This document shows, in pieces, positions 17,483 through 26,650 of a DNA stretch of 64,000 nt (position 1 is its first letter; each line of letters opens with the position of its first letter). Source of the stretch: Rubellicoccus peritrichatus (GTDB lineage Bacteria > Verrucomicrobiota > Verrucomicrobiia > Opitutales > Cerasicoccaceae). Both the position numbers and the translations under genes were made by a program. The notes below the pieces were generated by a model. That model saw nothing but the letters and a program-made list of their open reading frames with translations, made no database searches and was not told the DNA's origin. The DNA is taken from positions 3,157,001 through 3,221,000 of the forward strand of contig NZ_CP136920.1 of assembly GCF_033100135.1 (NCBI RefSeq), in the 5' to 3' direction.

Positions 17483-19108
17483 TTGATACCGTTTGCACAT
17501 AGTATCCAGTGGCGAATTTTCGCTTATTATACGGTCCTCATTTTTCTGGCAGTATCTGTTCTGTTTGGTGCTTTTTACTCATTTGAAAAGCAAGCGCGTT
17601 TAGATATCATCGAGCTCAAACTGCAGCAGCGATCGGTTGCAGCGGTTCCGTTTTTCTTTATATCCGGGCCAAGGGGAAGCAGAAATAGCCCGCCTAATAG
17701 TGGTTCGGGAAATGAAGCCAATAGTGGGCACCGAGGCCCACAAGGCCCACATAATGCGTCTGGGAGAGGATCCTCGGATGAAGGTCAAAGGCGACCACCT
17801 GGCTCTTTTCAAGGTGGTCCTCGAAATGATTCCAGTAGAAGAGGATTGAGTGAGGAGGTCCCCAGGCATCCGCCTCGATTTTTAATGCAAGCTGATGAGG
17901 CCATTGTAGAAGAGATTTTCCAGGAAGTGCAGCGACGGATGTCAAACCCAAGGTTTATCCGTTTTATCGATTCTTTGAATGATGCCGGCATGTACGTATA
18001 TGTGACTGGTTATGATGAGCGATTTCTATATAAATCCGAGGGCTTTCCTATGGATGTTCTGCCAATCGTAAACGCTGCGCCAAAGGATCGGAGATGGGAG
18101 TTCGCAGTCACAGATAAGGACTATATTCTCATATTCAACCTTCCTCAAGGTCAAATGGTTTTGGGACAATCTCTAGCCACGGTTGCTGCTGATTTAAATA
18201 GCCTCATGGTGAAAGCCATTGTCATTGCTTTGCTGGTGGTTTTGATAACTTCGTTCTTTGGTTATTGGATAATCCGTAACTCCTTAAAACCGATTAAGGA
18301 CATCAGTGAAACGGCTGAACGTATTGCAAATGGTAATATTGCCGAGCAAATTGACACAAGTAAGGTAAGATCTGAACTAGGTCAATTAGCTGATGTGCTA
18401 AACCGAACATTTGGCCGTCTGGGAGAAGCGTTAAAGCGACAGATTCAGTTTACTTCAGACGCATCTCATGAGTTACGAACACCGGTAGCTGCAATTTTGG
18501 CTGACTGTCAGTTTTCATTGAAACGTGAGCGTTCGCCGGAACGTTATCGGGAAACGATTGAAGTGTGTCATGAGTCAGCCCAGCACATGCGTTCGTTGAT
18601 CGAAGACTTGAGAGAGTTGGCTGACTTTGATGAAAAGAACGAATCCATGGTTGCCGAGCTCGTGGATATGAAGGAGTTCCTTTCAAACGTCGTAAGTGTA
18701 ATGAAACCGCTCGCAGAAGAAAAGGGGCTGGCTCTGGAATCCGAATTGGAAGAAGCAATGGTATATCTTGATCCTATTCGAATGCGTCAAGCTGTCCTGA
18801 ATCTGCTGAGTAATGCAGTTCGTTATACAGACTCTGCTGGCGAAATTTTTGTCCGTTGTATCAAACGGGCAAATTCAGTTGTGATAGAGGTTTGCGATAC
18901 TGGAATTGGAATAGCCCCGGATAAAGTCCAGCACATATTTGAACGTTTCTACCGCGCGGATGCAGCACGCAATGCCGACACCGGTGGCGTTGGGTTAGGG
19001 CTTGCGATTTCGAAGTCCATTGTCGAAGCCAATGGCGGTAACATCAGTGTTAAGAGTACGCTAGGGAAGGGAACTTGCTTTAGAATCCAATTGCGTTCTG
19101 AGTTTTAG
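17483..19108 (+). CDS. Sensor histidine kinase (copy 1)
   Basis: This 541-residue membrane kinase has TM1 at about 12-32 and a periplasmic sensor of about 205 residues rich in Gly, Pro, Ser and Arg near its start (55-130), which looks disordered. TM2 is at about 243-263, HAMP at about 264-317, and the HisKA motif SDASHELRTPV contains phospho-acceptor H329. The HATPase domain carries NLLSNAVRY (N box), DTGIGIAP (G1) and GGVGLGLAISKSIVEANGG (G2). The start is TTG with no clear Shine-Dalgarno. Paired with the preceding regulator. It is followed by a near-copy; the kinase cores are almost identical while the sensor regions differ. The ligand is unknown. Confidence 0.92.
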   Translation: MIPFAHSIQWRIFAYYTVLIFLAVSVLFGAFYSFEKQARLDIIELKLQQRSVAAVPFFFISGPRGSRNSPPNSGSGNEANSGHRGPQGPHNASGRGSSDEGQRRPPGSFQGGPRNDSSRRGLSEEVPRHPPRFLMQADEAIVEEIFQEVQRRMSNPRFIRFIDSLNDAGMYVYVTGYDERFLYKSEGFPMDVLPIVNAAPKDRRWEFAVTDKDYILIFNLPQGQMVLGQSLATVAADLNSLMVKAIVIALLVVLITSFFGYWIIRNSLKPIKDISETAERIANGNIAEQIDTSKVRSELGQLADVLNRTFGRLGEALKRQIQFTSDASHELRTPVAAILADCQFSLKRERSPERYRETIEVCHESAQHMRSLIEDLRELADFDEKNESMVAELVDMKEFLSNVVSVMKPLAEEKGLALESELEEAMVYLDPIRMRQAVLNLLSNAVRYTDSAGEIFVRCIKRANSVVIEVCDTGIGIAPDKVQHIFERFYRADAARNADTGGVGLGLAISKSIVEANGGNISVKSTLGKGTCFRIQLRSEF

Positions 19109-19150
19109 AATACCCGCAGAGCTTATTATCGTAGTGGAGAAGCATGGGTT

Positions 19151-19178
19151 AAAGCGTGAATCGAGTTTACGCTTTTTT
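19151..19178 (+). terminator. Intrinsic terminator after kinase copy 1
   Basis: AAAGCGTGAA (19151-19160) pairs with TTTACGCTTT (19166-19175) around a 5-base loop, including one G-T pair, and runs into a T-rich tract. The same hairpin recurs after the second kinase at 21056-21085 and was copied with it. Confidence 0.8.
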
Positions 19179-19260
19179 ATTATAAACCACCCAATATAGT
19201 ATTGATCATTTATAAGTAATGAGTATCATATATGTGAAACCTAACCTTAAGTAAGAAAAA

Positions 19261-19370
19261 GACGAATCTATCTCTAACATGTTGGATGTCGATATCTACA
19301 AGCTGCGGCAAAATTTCGGAAAAACTACCTTAAGGCCCAGAGGGGTATGCGGCATATATTTGCGGCATGA
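19261..19370 (+). pseudogene. Decayed 3' remnant of the response-regulator gene
   Basis: This stretch aligns base by base with the last 111 bases of the regulator gene (17344-17454). Shared parts include GACGAATCTATCTC, ACAAGCTGCGGCAAAA and ATATATTTGCGGCAT. The frame begins DESISNMLDVDIYKLRQNFGK, then a one-base loss shifts it and destroys the conserved C-terminal hairpin. No 5' part of the gene is present. It is the leftover left edge of the tandem duplication that made the second kinase and has no expected product. Confidence 0.88.
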
Positions 19371-19399
19371 GTGTTTATTTAATATAACTACATTATCTA

Positions 19400-21013
19400 T
19401 TGATACCGTTTGCACATAGTATCCAGTGGCGAATTTTCGTCTATTACACAGTACTCATTTTTCTGGCAGTATCTGTTCTGTTTGGCGCTTTTTACTCTTT
19501 TGAAAAAAAAGCGCGTTTAGACCTGATCGAGCTTCAGCTACAACAGCGAGCGGTTTCAGCGGTTCCGTTTTTCTTTGCTTCCGGACCAGCAGAAAATAGA
19601 ATTAGACCGCCTAATGGTGGTTTGGGAAATGGAGCTAATCGTGGGCGTCCAGGCCAAAATAATGCCTTTGGAGAAGGAGCTTCTGATGAGGGGCGAAGGC
19701 GACCACCTGGCTCTTTTCAAGGTGGTCCGCCAAATGATTCCAGTAGGGGCCTGAGCCAGAATATATTCTCTCACGAGCCTCAACCCTTACCGGAGGGTGA
19801 GCAAGTCAAGGCGCGAGCGCTTTACGAAGAAGCGCAACGACGGATGTCAAATCCGCGGTTTACCGGTTTTATCACTTCTTTGCAGGATGCCGGTATGTAT
19901 GTATATGCGCTTGGTTATGGTAATATCTTATTATATCAATCTGAGAATTTTCCTGTTGATGTTTTATCAATCGCAATCCCTCCGACAGAGGATAGGGGAT
20001 GGCGGTTCACAGTCACTGATAAGGACTGCATTCTCATGTTCAATAATCGACAAGGTCAAATGATTTTAGGGCAGTCTCTGGCCACAGTTGCAGCCGATTT
20101 AAATAATCTCATGGTAAAAGCTGCTGCAATTGCTTTACTGGTGGTTTTGATAACCTCGTTCTTTGGTTATTGGATAATTCGTAACTCCTTAAAACCGATT
20201 AAGCACATTAGTGAAACGGCTGAACGTATTGCAAATGGTAATATTGCCGAGAAAATTGATACAAAAAAGGTGAGGTCGGAGTTAGGTCAATTAGCTGATG
20301 TGCTAAACCGAACATTTGGCCGTCTGGGAGAAGCGTTAAAGCGACAGATTCAGTTTACTTCAGACGCATCCCATGAGTTACGAACACCGGTAGCTGCAAT
20401 TTTGGCTGACTGTCAGTTTTCATTGAAACGTGAACGTTCGCCGGAGCGTTATCGTGAGACGATTGAAGTGTGCCATGAGTCAGCCCAACACATGCGTTCG
20501 TTGATTGAGGACTTGAGAGAGTTGGCTGACTTTGATGAAAAGAACGAATCCATGGTTACCGAGCTCGTGGATATGAAGGAGTTTCTTTCAAACGTCGTAA
20601 GTGTAATGAAACCCCTTGCAGAAGAAAAAGGCCTTGTTCTTAAATCAGAACTGGAAGAAGCAATGGTATGTCTTGACCCTATTCGGATGCGTCAAGCTGT
20701 CCTGAATCTGCTGAGTAATGCAGTTCGCTATACAGACACTGCTGGTGAAATTTTTGTCCGTTGTATCAAACGTGCAAATTCAGTTGTGATCGAAGTTTGC
20801 GATACTGGAATTGGAATAGCCCCGGATAAAGTCCAGCACATATTTGAACGTTTCTACCGTGCGGATGCAGCACGCAATGCGGACACTGGTGGCGTTGGGT
20901 TAGGGCTTGCGATTTCGAAGTCCATTGTCGAAGCCAATGGTGGTAACATCAGTGTTAAGAGTACTCTTGGGAAGGGGACTTGCTTTAGAATCCAGTTGCG
21001 TTCTGAGTTTTAG
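19400..21013 (+). CDS. Sensor histidine kinase (copy 2, tandem duplicate)
   Basis: This 537-residue kinase duplicates copy 1 with the same layout: TM1 (12-32), Gly/Pro-rich periplasmic segment, TM2, HAMP, HisKA with H325 in SDASHELRTPV, and HATPase with DTGIGIAP and GGVGLGLAI. From HAMP onward the two proteins differ at only a handful of residues. The periplasmic domains diverge strongly between about 45 and 225 with several small indels. It lacks its own regulator, since only a broken regulator tail precedes it, and probably shares the intact one. Start is TTG. All catalytic residues are intact, so it is likely functional, perhaps sensing a different signal. Confidence 0.9.
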   Translation: MIPFAHSIQWRIFVYYTVLIFLAVSVLFGAFYSFEKKARLDLIELQLQQRAVSAVPFFFASGPAENRIRPPNGGLGNGANRGRPGQNNAFGEGASDEGRRRPPGSFQGGPPNDSSRGLSQNIFSHEPQPLPEGEQVKARALYEEAQRRMSNPRFTGFITSLQDAGMYVYALGYGNILLYQSENFPVDVLSIAIPPTEDRGWRFTVTDKDCILMFNNRQGQMILGQSLATVAADLNNLMVKAAAIALLVVLITSFFGYWIIRNSLKPIKHISETAERIANGNIAEKIDTKKVRSELGQLADVLNRTFGRLGEALKRQIQFTSDASHELRTPVAAILADCQFSLKRERSPERYRETIEVCHESAQHMRSLIEDLRELADFDEKNESMVTELVDMKEFLSNVVSVMKPLAEEKGLVLKSELEEAMVCLDPIRMRQAVLNLLSNAVRYTDTAGEIFVRCIKRANSVVIEVCDTGIGIAPDKVQHIFERFYRADAARNADTGGVGLGLAISKSIVEANGGNISVKSTLGKGTCFRIQLRSEF

Positions 21014-21055
21014 AATACTCGCAGGGCTTATTATCGTAGTGGAGAAGCATGGGTT

Positions 21056-21085
21056 AAAGCGTGAATCGAGTTTACGCTTTTTTTA
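21056..21085 (+). terminator. Intrinsic terminator after kinase copy 2
   Basis: The same stem as at 19151 (AAAGCGTGAA / TTTACGCTTT) is followed by seven or more T residues. It closes the duplicated kinase unit. Confidence 0.85.
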
Positions 21086-21165
21086 TTAAAAAACATCTAA
21101 TATAGTATTGATCGGTTAGGAATAATGGATAACCATCAGGTCCTTACTACTAACCTCGCATACAT

Positions 21166-21975
21166 ATGGCTAAAGCATTCTCTGTTGCCTCATGGAACGT
21201 TGAGCATTTCCAGGGGAAGAAAGAACGAGTGAAGCGCGTCGTGAAGTTTTTGAAGGATTCAAGTCCAGATGTCTTCGCGATTTTTGAAGTAAAGGGAAAG
21301 GACGTATTTGCGGCTATGACAGCCGAGTTTCCAGGATACTCCTTTCACATAACGGAAGGACCGCAGACACAGGAAATTCTGGTTGCTGCTAAATCTGGAT
21401 TAACCCCGTTTTTTACACAAAAGGTTGAGTTTAAAGGTGGGAATCCTTTTTTACGACCGGGCGCTCTACTTACGATTCAGGCGAAGAGTAAAACCTACAC
21501 ATTGCTTTTTCTTCATACCAAGAGCCTGCCTGACCCCAAGGGATTCGGGTTGCGGGACTTCATGCTGGAGAAGGCGATCGACTTCAATAAGATCCTCAAA
21601 AAAGCGACTGGAGCTCAGGAGCCCAATTACCTTTTTATGGGTGATTTGAACACGATGGGCATGAATTACAAGTTCTCCAAATATGACATCCCTCAAACGG
21701 AGGAAATTGCTCGTCTGGATCGTTTCTGCAAGGCGAGGGGCTTACGGCGTTTGTCCAAGACTTTTGATGAGACTTATGGCAACTTCAATCGTTCGAAGCC
21801 GTTGACCAGTGATCTAGACCATGTCGTCGCAAGCGAACATCTCCAATTTCGATCACTTGATGGGAAGGAAATTAAAGTGTCTGGTTGGAACGATGAGTCC
21901 ACTCTCGCCAAAAAGAAGGCATGGACAGAGAAATACTCCGACCACAATATGCTCTATTTTGAAGTGATGGATTGA
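21166..21975 (+). CDS. Endonuclease/exonuclease/phosphatase family protein
   Basis: This 269-residue protein of the EEP (DNase I-like) fold lacks a signal peptide. Motifs are WNVEHF near the N-terminus (Asn and Glu metal ligands), FEVKG (about 43-47), GDLNTMG (active-site Asp/Asn), SDLDHVVAS, and SDHNML at the C-terminus (catalytic Asp-His). Family members hydrolyse phosphodiester bonds in DNA, RNA, phosphoinositides or sphingolipids, so the substrate cannot be assigned. The gene stands alone after the kinase terminator and before a convergent aminotransferase gene. Confidence 0.85.
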   Translation: MAKAFSVASWNVEHFQGKKERVKRVVKFLKDSSPDVFAIFEVKGKDVFAAMTAEFPGYSFHITEGPQTQEILVAAKSGLTPFFTQKVEFKGGNPFLRPGALLTIQAKSKTYTLLFLHTKSLPDPKGFGLRDFMLEKAIDFNKILKKATGAQEPNYLFMGDLNTMGMNYKFSKYDIPQTEEIARLDRFCKARGLRRLSKTFDETYGNFNRSKPLTSDLDHVVASEHLQFRSLDGKEIKVSGWNDESTLAKKKAWTEKYSDHNMLYFEVMD

Positions 21976-22142
21976 GGCTCAAGAGGCTTTCTAAAAACTC
22001 AAGCTCCAGTCGTCTTCGAGCGTCTTTTTGTCTGGAATTGTGTTTCTTCACTACGACGAAACTTGTTTCGCCTCTGTTCAGAGCACAAAATTCCAACCCC
22101 AAAACCCATCTCGAATACTCGGTCAGACTTTTAAGACACCCT

Positions 22143-23318
22143 CTAAGCTTTTGCTCTTACCCCATCAGCAAAACGCTCAATCGCGTCACTTGCTTTGATC
22201 AGATGCTCGTAACTGCTGGAGAAGCTGGCACGGATGAACCCTTCACCGGATGGGCCAAAGGCAGTCCCCGGGACGACGGCGACTTTTTCTGCTTCGAGCA
22301 CCTGCTTACAGAATTCCATCGAAGACAATCCTGTCGATGCGATTGAAGGAAATGCGTAAAAGGTACCACGCGGGACATGACAGGTTAGTCCGGCTTCATT
22401 GAAGCGGCGGCAGATGAAATTACGTCGTTGCATGTATTGCTCTTTCATTTTGGCAACACTTTCCTCTCCATTACGAAGCGCTTCAATTGCGGCTTCCTGA
22501 CTGAGGATAGGGGCGCACATCATTGCGTATTGATGCACCTTCATCATGGCCTCGGTCAGCTCGGGTGTGGAGCAGGCAAAGCCGATCCGAAATCCGGTCA
22601 TGGCAAAAGCCTTGGAGAATCCATGCAGGAAAATGGTACGCTCCTTCATTCCTGGAAAAGATGCGATACTGACATGCTCGCCCTCGTAAGTGAGCTCCGC
22701 ATAAATCTCATCACTGATCACAAGTATGTCTTTTTCGACTGCAAATTTTGCGATGCGCTCGAGTTTCTCCCGGCTGACGGTGCCGCCAGTGGGATTTGTT
22801 GGGAAATTGAGAATCAAGGCTTTAACGCCCGGTTCCCAGGCGGCGATCAATCGATCCGGATTGATCGCAAACTCGTCTTCAGCTGTTGTCGGTACGCCAA
22901 TAGCCTGGCCGTGAGCAAGCACAACGCTCGGGCTGTAGCTCACATAGCATGGCTCGTGATAAAGCACCTTGTCGCCCGGATCGATGATTGCCCGGAGTGC
23001 AATATCCATCGCCTCAGAAACGCCGACACTAACCAGAATCTCTTCGTCAGGATGATAGGACACCTTGAAGAAATTTTCTACATAAGTGGAGATTTCCCGG
23101 CGTAGCTGAATAAGCCCTTTGTTGTCCGTGTAGCTGGTCTTACCTTTTTCCAACGCGTAGATTGCCGCCTCGCGAATATGCCATGGGGTGACGAAATCCG
23201 GTTCCCCGATACCGAGGGAGATTGCGTCACTCATTTGCGAAACAATGGCAAAGAAATCGCGAATACCCGAACGGGGTAGACCCGACACATGCCGTGCGAC
23301 AAATCGTTGTGAGCTCAT
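22143..23318 (-). CDS. PLP-dependent class I/II aminotransferase
   Basis: This 391-residue fold-type I aminotransferase resembles the aspartate/LL-type aminotransferases. Visible are GIGEPDFVTP (N-terminal substrate loop), NFPTNPTGGT (cofactor Asn), SDEIYAELTY (Asp/Tyr binding PLP), HGFSKAFAMTGFRIGF with Schiff-base Lys236, and a C-terminal GFIRASFSSSYE segment with the carboxylate-binding Arg. It lies just downstream of an Lrp-type regulator gene, separated by a terminator hairpin, and such pairs often link amino acid sensing to turnover. The exact amino acid specificity cannot be read. Confidence 0.9.
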   Translation of the reverse strand: MSSQRFVARHVSGLPRSGIRDFFAIVSQMSDAISLGIGEPDFVTPWHIREAAIYALEKGKTSYTDNKGLIQLRREISTYVENFFKVSYHPDEEILVSVGVSEAMDIALRAIIDPGDKVLYHEPCYVSYSPSVVLAHGQAIGVPTTAEDEFAINPDRLIAAWEPGVKALILNFPTNPTGGTVSREKLERIAKFAVEKDILVISDEIYAELTYEGEHVSIASFPGMKERTIFLHGFSKAFAMTGFRIGFACSTPELTEAMMKVHQYAMMCAPILSQEAAIEALRNGEESVAKMKEQYMQRRNFICRRFNEAGLTCHVPRGTFYAFPSIASTGLSSMEFCKQVLEAEKVAVVPGTAFGPSGEGFIRASFSSSYEHLIKASDAIERFADGVRAKA

Positions 23319-23362
23319 TTGATTATGGATGTGAAATTGGAAAGGTTTGGATTGGCAAAACT

Positions 23363-23391
23363 AAAAAGGCCGCTCTTGTCCCGGCGGCCTT
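23363..23391 (-). terminator. Intrinsic terminator between the Lrp and aminotransferase genes
   Basis: Read on the minus strand, AAGGCCGC and GCGGCCTT form an 8-bp stem around a 10-base loop, followed by TTTTT. It lies after the Lrp-type gene stop and before the aminotransferase start, so the two genes are probably separate transcripts, or read-through is limited. Confidence 0.8.
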
Positions 23392-23426
23392 CTGCATGTT
23401 GTTTGTGAACAATGTGCATCAACCGT

Positions 23427-23909
23427 CTATGGACTGACCGCGGGCTTATCTGCTTCAGATGCAGCTTGTGCAAGGAGGTGGCCTTGTTCCTTGTAGGCTT
23501 TGAGCATGAAATGTGTCGCAGTCGAGGTCACTCCATCGATCGAAGCGAGTTTTTCAAAGACAAAAGAGGCAACACGCTTGAGGTTCTGGGCACGGAGAAC
23601 GACCAATAAGTCGTAGGCGCCTGACATCAAGTAGCAGGATTCGACCCGGTCAAACTTACTGATGCGTTCGGCAATGCGGTCAAATCCGTCTTCACGCTCA
23701 GGATTGATTTTTACTTCGATGACAGCCCGGACTGTATCTTCGTCTTCATGCTCGGGATGAAGCACGGGAATCCAGCCTAGCAACACGCCTTCGTCTTTCA
23801 GGCGCTTCAATTCTGCTTCGACTTCTGCATTGTCCATGCCGAGCACTTGCCCCATCTGTTCGGTGGAGAGATATTCGCCTTCAGCTAAGAGTTGAATGAT
23901 CTTGGACAT
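23427..23909 (-). CDS. Lrp/AsnC-family transcriptional regulator
   Basis: This 160-residue protein has an N-terminal helix-turn-helix (about 1-50, YLSTEQMGQVLGMDNAEVEAELKRL) and a C-terminal RAM/AsnC ligand-binding domain (about 60-145, AVIEVKINPEREDGFDRIAERISKF ... YDLLVVLRAQNL). These regulators form octamers or hexadecamers and respond to amino acids. The adjacent aminotransferase gene is a plausible target, but no operator could be identified. The C-terminal tail (EQGHLLAQAASEADKPAVSP) is longer than usual and polar. Confidence 0.9.
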   Translation of the reverse strand: MSKIIQLLAEGEYLSTEQMGQVLGMDNAEVEAELKRLKDEGVLLGWIPVLHPEHEDEDTVRAVIEVKINPEREDGFDRIAERISKFDRVESCYLMSGAYDLLVVLRAQNLKRVASFVFEKLASIDGVTSTATHFMLKAYKEQGHLLAQAASEADKPAVSP

Positions 23910-24011
23910 AAATGAAGTTGGATTAGGAATCGGATTCCGGCCTCCAGGTCAAGACTGCAAATTGGGGGTTATCGGCATCTGACTTCTGTTTGCTTCATAT
24001 TAACAACCAAC

Positions 24012-25445
24012 TTACGACAATGGATATTCAAAGTGAAAGTAGAAATCTGCCCCTTCTTCACTTGCTTTGATCAGCTTTTGCGTAAACTTCAGGATGTCTG
24101 TGTGCTCTTCATAATAGGCAATAGCCGCCTCGCGCATTGTCGCAATTTCCGCTTCAGACATATTGAGCGCCCGCTCAATTGTTTTGGCGAATCCGTCTTT
24201 TCCGTTGTAGGTGAGACAGTTGACGCCGTCTTCGAGTGCCGGACTGAAGTATTCAGGAAACTCAAGTATGGGGATTGTTCCGACAGCCATGGCTTCTGTC
24301 GAATTATGCGCCATCGGAAAATAGGCACCAGGAGCAGAGATGAAGAAGGAGGCCAAGCGAAGACGATCCAACCAGATATTGGAGGGTATTCGGTCGGTTC
24401 TTTGGTCGAGGACCAGAATGGGAGGAGCACCCGCGATACGGTCCGTGTAACGGAATGAACGGTAGTGGTTCGTGTCTATATATGATTTAAATTGATTCCT
24501 TAAAATGCTTACCAAATGTTGGCGCGGAGTTTTTCCATGCCGCATTTGCATGAGTGGAATGCGATACTTCCAGTTCACTTCACCAGAGAAAAGTATGCGG
24601 GTATTGCGAGGGCGCTGTCTAAGCCAGCGCAGGTTTCGTTCTGAGCATCGAAGATACTGGGCGGGATGCATGGGAACTGGCCAGACCATATCCCGATTCC
24701 GATCTTTGGGTATGCCACGTCTCCAGACTAAAGTAGACTTTTGCGGTGATGAGCTGATTGCATCCGTAAAGCGCAGAACATTCTTGGGGATTTCACTTTC
24801 ATGCTTCAGCACCTTGACATAACCGTCATCCAGCATCGTTTGAAAGAAACGGAACCTTTCGGCATACTTTACGGTATCATCGCTTTCCAGCGTGAGAATC
24901 GGATGGCCGAGATCACGACACATTGCAATAATCATGAAGGTGTAACGACCGTGCTCGAAATTTAACTTTTGGTTATGGAAATCGAGTAGAATGGGAGCTG
25001 CCAGCGGATCGCCGCTTTGATATGCATTCGGCGTGATGGCTTTCTGACCATAACGTACTACGTAACGTAAATGATCTTCCAAAGCCGTTCCTCTTTTCGC
25101 TACGTGGGGAATCACTGGCAACTGATCCGGGTCAAAACTCGGATGAGGGCTGATGCCTTTGCTCATTCCTGACTCTAAATAATGGATCAGCGGACTTTCG
25201 ACGTCTCCAACTTGTGAAAGATAGTATTGAGTATCAAACCAGGGATGAGGGTCTAGACGCTGGGCACCACCATACTCGACATAATGTTTGGCAGGAAGCA
25301 TTGGCTTGCCACTGGAAACTTCTTGCTTCTGCATGTAGAACGCCTCGTCAAAAAGCAGAGACTGAGCAACTTGCTGGATGGGATTAGGTTTTTCCTGACG
25401 TTTGGGGCCGTCAGGAATACGTTGAATCAGCCGGTCTAAAAGCAT
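24012..25445 (-). CDS. Glycosyltransferase-like protein (GT-B/exostosin type C-terminus)
   Basis: The N-terminal 160 residues contain the pattern FDEAFYMQKQ ... HYVEYG ... FDTQYYLSQVGDVESPLIHYLESG, a short repeat that commonly precedes polysaccharide glycosyltransferase domains. The C-terminal half carries PMAHNSTEAMAVGTIPILEFPEYFSPALEDGVNCLTY, the sugar-nucleotide-binding region shape of GT-B or CAP10/exostosin enzymes. There is no signal peptide or transmembrane helix. It is co-directional with, and 176 bp downstream of, the type III polyketide synthase gene, but no overlap ties it to that set. It probably transfers a sugar during surface glycan synthesis; donor and acceptor are unknown. 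Confidence 0.65.
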   Translation of the reverse strand: MLLDRLIQRIPDGPKRQEKPNPIQQVAQSLLFDEAFYMQKQEVSSGKPMLPAKHYVEYGGAQRLDPHPWFDTQYYLSQVGDVESPLIHYLESGMSKGISPHPSFDPDQLPVIPHVAKRGTALEDHLRYVVRYGQKAITPNAYQSGDPLAAPILLDFHNQKLNFEHGRYTFMIIAMCRDLGHPILTLESDDTVKYAERFRFFQTMLDDGYVKVLKHESEIPKNVLRFTDAISSSPQKSTLVWRRGIPKDRNRDMVWPVPMHPAQYLRCSERNLRWLRQRPRNTRILFSGEVNWKYRIPLMQMRHGKTPRQHLVSILRNQFKSYIDTNHYRSFRYTDRIAGAPPILVLDQRTDRIPSNIWLDRLRLASFFISAPGAYFPMAHNSTEAMAVGTIPILEFPEYFSPALEDGVNCLTYNGKDGFAKTIERALNMSEAEIATMREAAIAYYEEHTDILKFTQKLIKASEEGADFYFHFEYPLS

Positions 25446-25621
25446 GAATATGGAAGAACTATACGCTGGGAAGGACGCCTTTGATTCTTCCAGTTAGACG
25501 GAAAGTTCAACTTCGGCTGGATCTTCTTAACAGTTGTTTGCAGTAATTTCTAAAGGGAATCGCTGGGTATAAAGGCAGAAATCTTTCATATTTACAAGAG
25601 AGCATTTCTGAGAGGGAGTTA

Positions 25622-26650
25622 TCAAGTCTTCTCCAATTGCATTGAATGCGCTGCAAAGCCGGCACCGAAACTTGTGAGCCAGAGGGATTCATCTTTACCA
25701 TCCCCCTCAAAAAAATCATCCAATGCGAACAGCACTGAGGGGCTGCTCATGTTGCCAAAGTTTCGTAACACGTTAGTGGCTTCAGTCAACGGGTGCTGCT
25801 TTAGCTTACGGTTGATTGCTTCGAGGACATCACGGCCGCCAGCGTGGGAAATAATGTATTGGTCGGAACTAAGATTCTGTCGCTCGAATAACTCCATGAC
25901 CGCATTACTCGCTTTTTCCGGGACAGTCTTGTGAAGTTTGTTGCGCAGTTTACCACCCCGGTTTATGAAGCGGAGCAGTTCACGATCTTCCGGCAGGTGG
26001 AGGGTATCAAAGCCAGTGGCCTTGAGCTGGCTTGGGCCCGGTCGGCCATTCCAAATACTGGCACTGGCCCCATCTCCAAACAAGCAGAGGGAAATAAGGA
26101 CACCAGGATTGTTATCAAGGTAAAATGCGGCGGAGCAGATCTCGACGGCGATAACTGCAACAGTCGATGTCGGATCGGCTTTGATGAGATTATGGGCGCT
26201 GCGCAGGGTGGGGATTGCTGCACCACAACCCAATCCTACAATGTCCTGGAGATAGGCGTCTTGTTTAATGCCGAGTAATTCAGAGACATAGCTGCTCAGA
26301 CCAGGGCAGAGATAACCGCTGCATGTGCAGACAAACAAAGCGTCGAGTTCACTGGCTTTACGTCCTGCTTTTTCAAGTGCTTCGGTCAGTGCGCTTGCAG
26401 CCAGCTCAGGTGCATGGGCTTCAAAGTCATGATTGAGACGTTCGGCATCGCGATCAAAGAGACTTTCAATATCGTTTACTGCGAAATGGCGTTTATCAAT
26501 CCCACTGTCGCCTTTAAGTACTTTTTCAAGAATACCTTTTGAGCGGTCAGTGACAGTTTCTGCTGCTCTTGATTGTTCGAATATGTCCCAGCACTCGTCC
26601 TGTGTGAACGAATATTCCGGGACTTTACAGGAAAGTGCTTGAAGAAACAT
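25622..26650 (-). CDS. Type III polyketide synthase (chalcone/stilbene synthase-like)
   Basis: This 342-residue thiolase-fold condensing enzyme has a Cys-His-Asn triad: C142 in DIVGLGCGAAIP, H269 in ISHAGGRDVL and N300 in NFGNMSSPSVLF. This triad, and FNDASG/NMSS-type spacing, separates type III PKSs from FabH, whose motif spacing differs. The enzyme condenses an acyl starter with malonyl-CoA units and cyclises the chain to resorcinols, pyrones or related phenolics. Its start overlaps the stop of the upstream flavoprotein gene (TAATG), so they are translationally coupled. With the flavoprotein and methyltransferase it resembles the Streptomyces srsABC phenolic-lipid operon. The product is inferred. 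Confidence 0.9.
   Translation of the reverse strand: MFLQALSCKVPEYSFTQDECWDIFEQSRAAETVTDRSKGILEKVLKGDSGIDKRHFAVNDIESLFDRDAERLNHDFEAHAPELAASALTEALEKAGRKASELDALFVCTCSGYLCPGLSSYVSELLGIKQDAYLQDIVGLGCGAAIPTLRSAHNLIKADPTSTVAVIAVEICSAAFYLDNNPGVLISLCLFGDGASASIWNGRPGPSQLKATGFDTLHLPEDRELLRFINRGGKLRNKLHKTVPEKASNAVMELFERQNLSSDQYIISHAGGRDVLEAINRKLKQHPLTEATNVLRNFGNMSSPSVLFALDDFFEGDGKDESLWLTSFGAGFAAHSMQLEKT

Noticed and set aside
17344-21115. Transposon or phage origin of the kinase duplication
   Set aside because: No transposase, terminal repeats or integrase are present; simple tandem duplication explains it.
22428-23105. Long plus-strand ORF opposite the aminotransferase
   Set aside because: It is antisense to a motif-complete PLP enzyme and has no support of its own.
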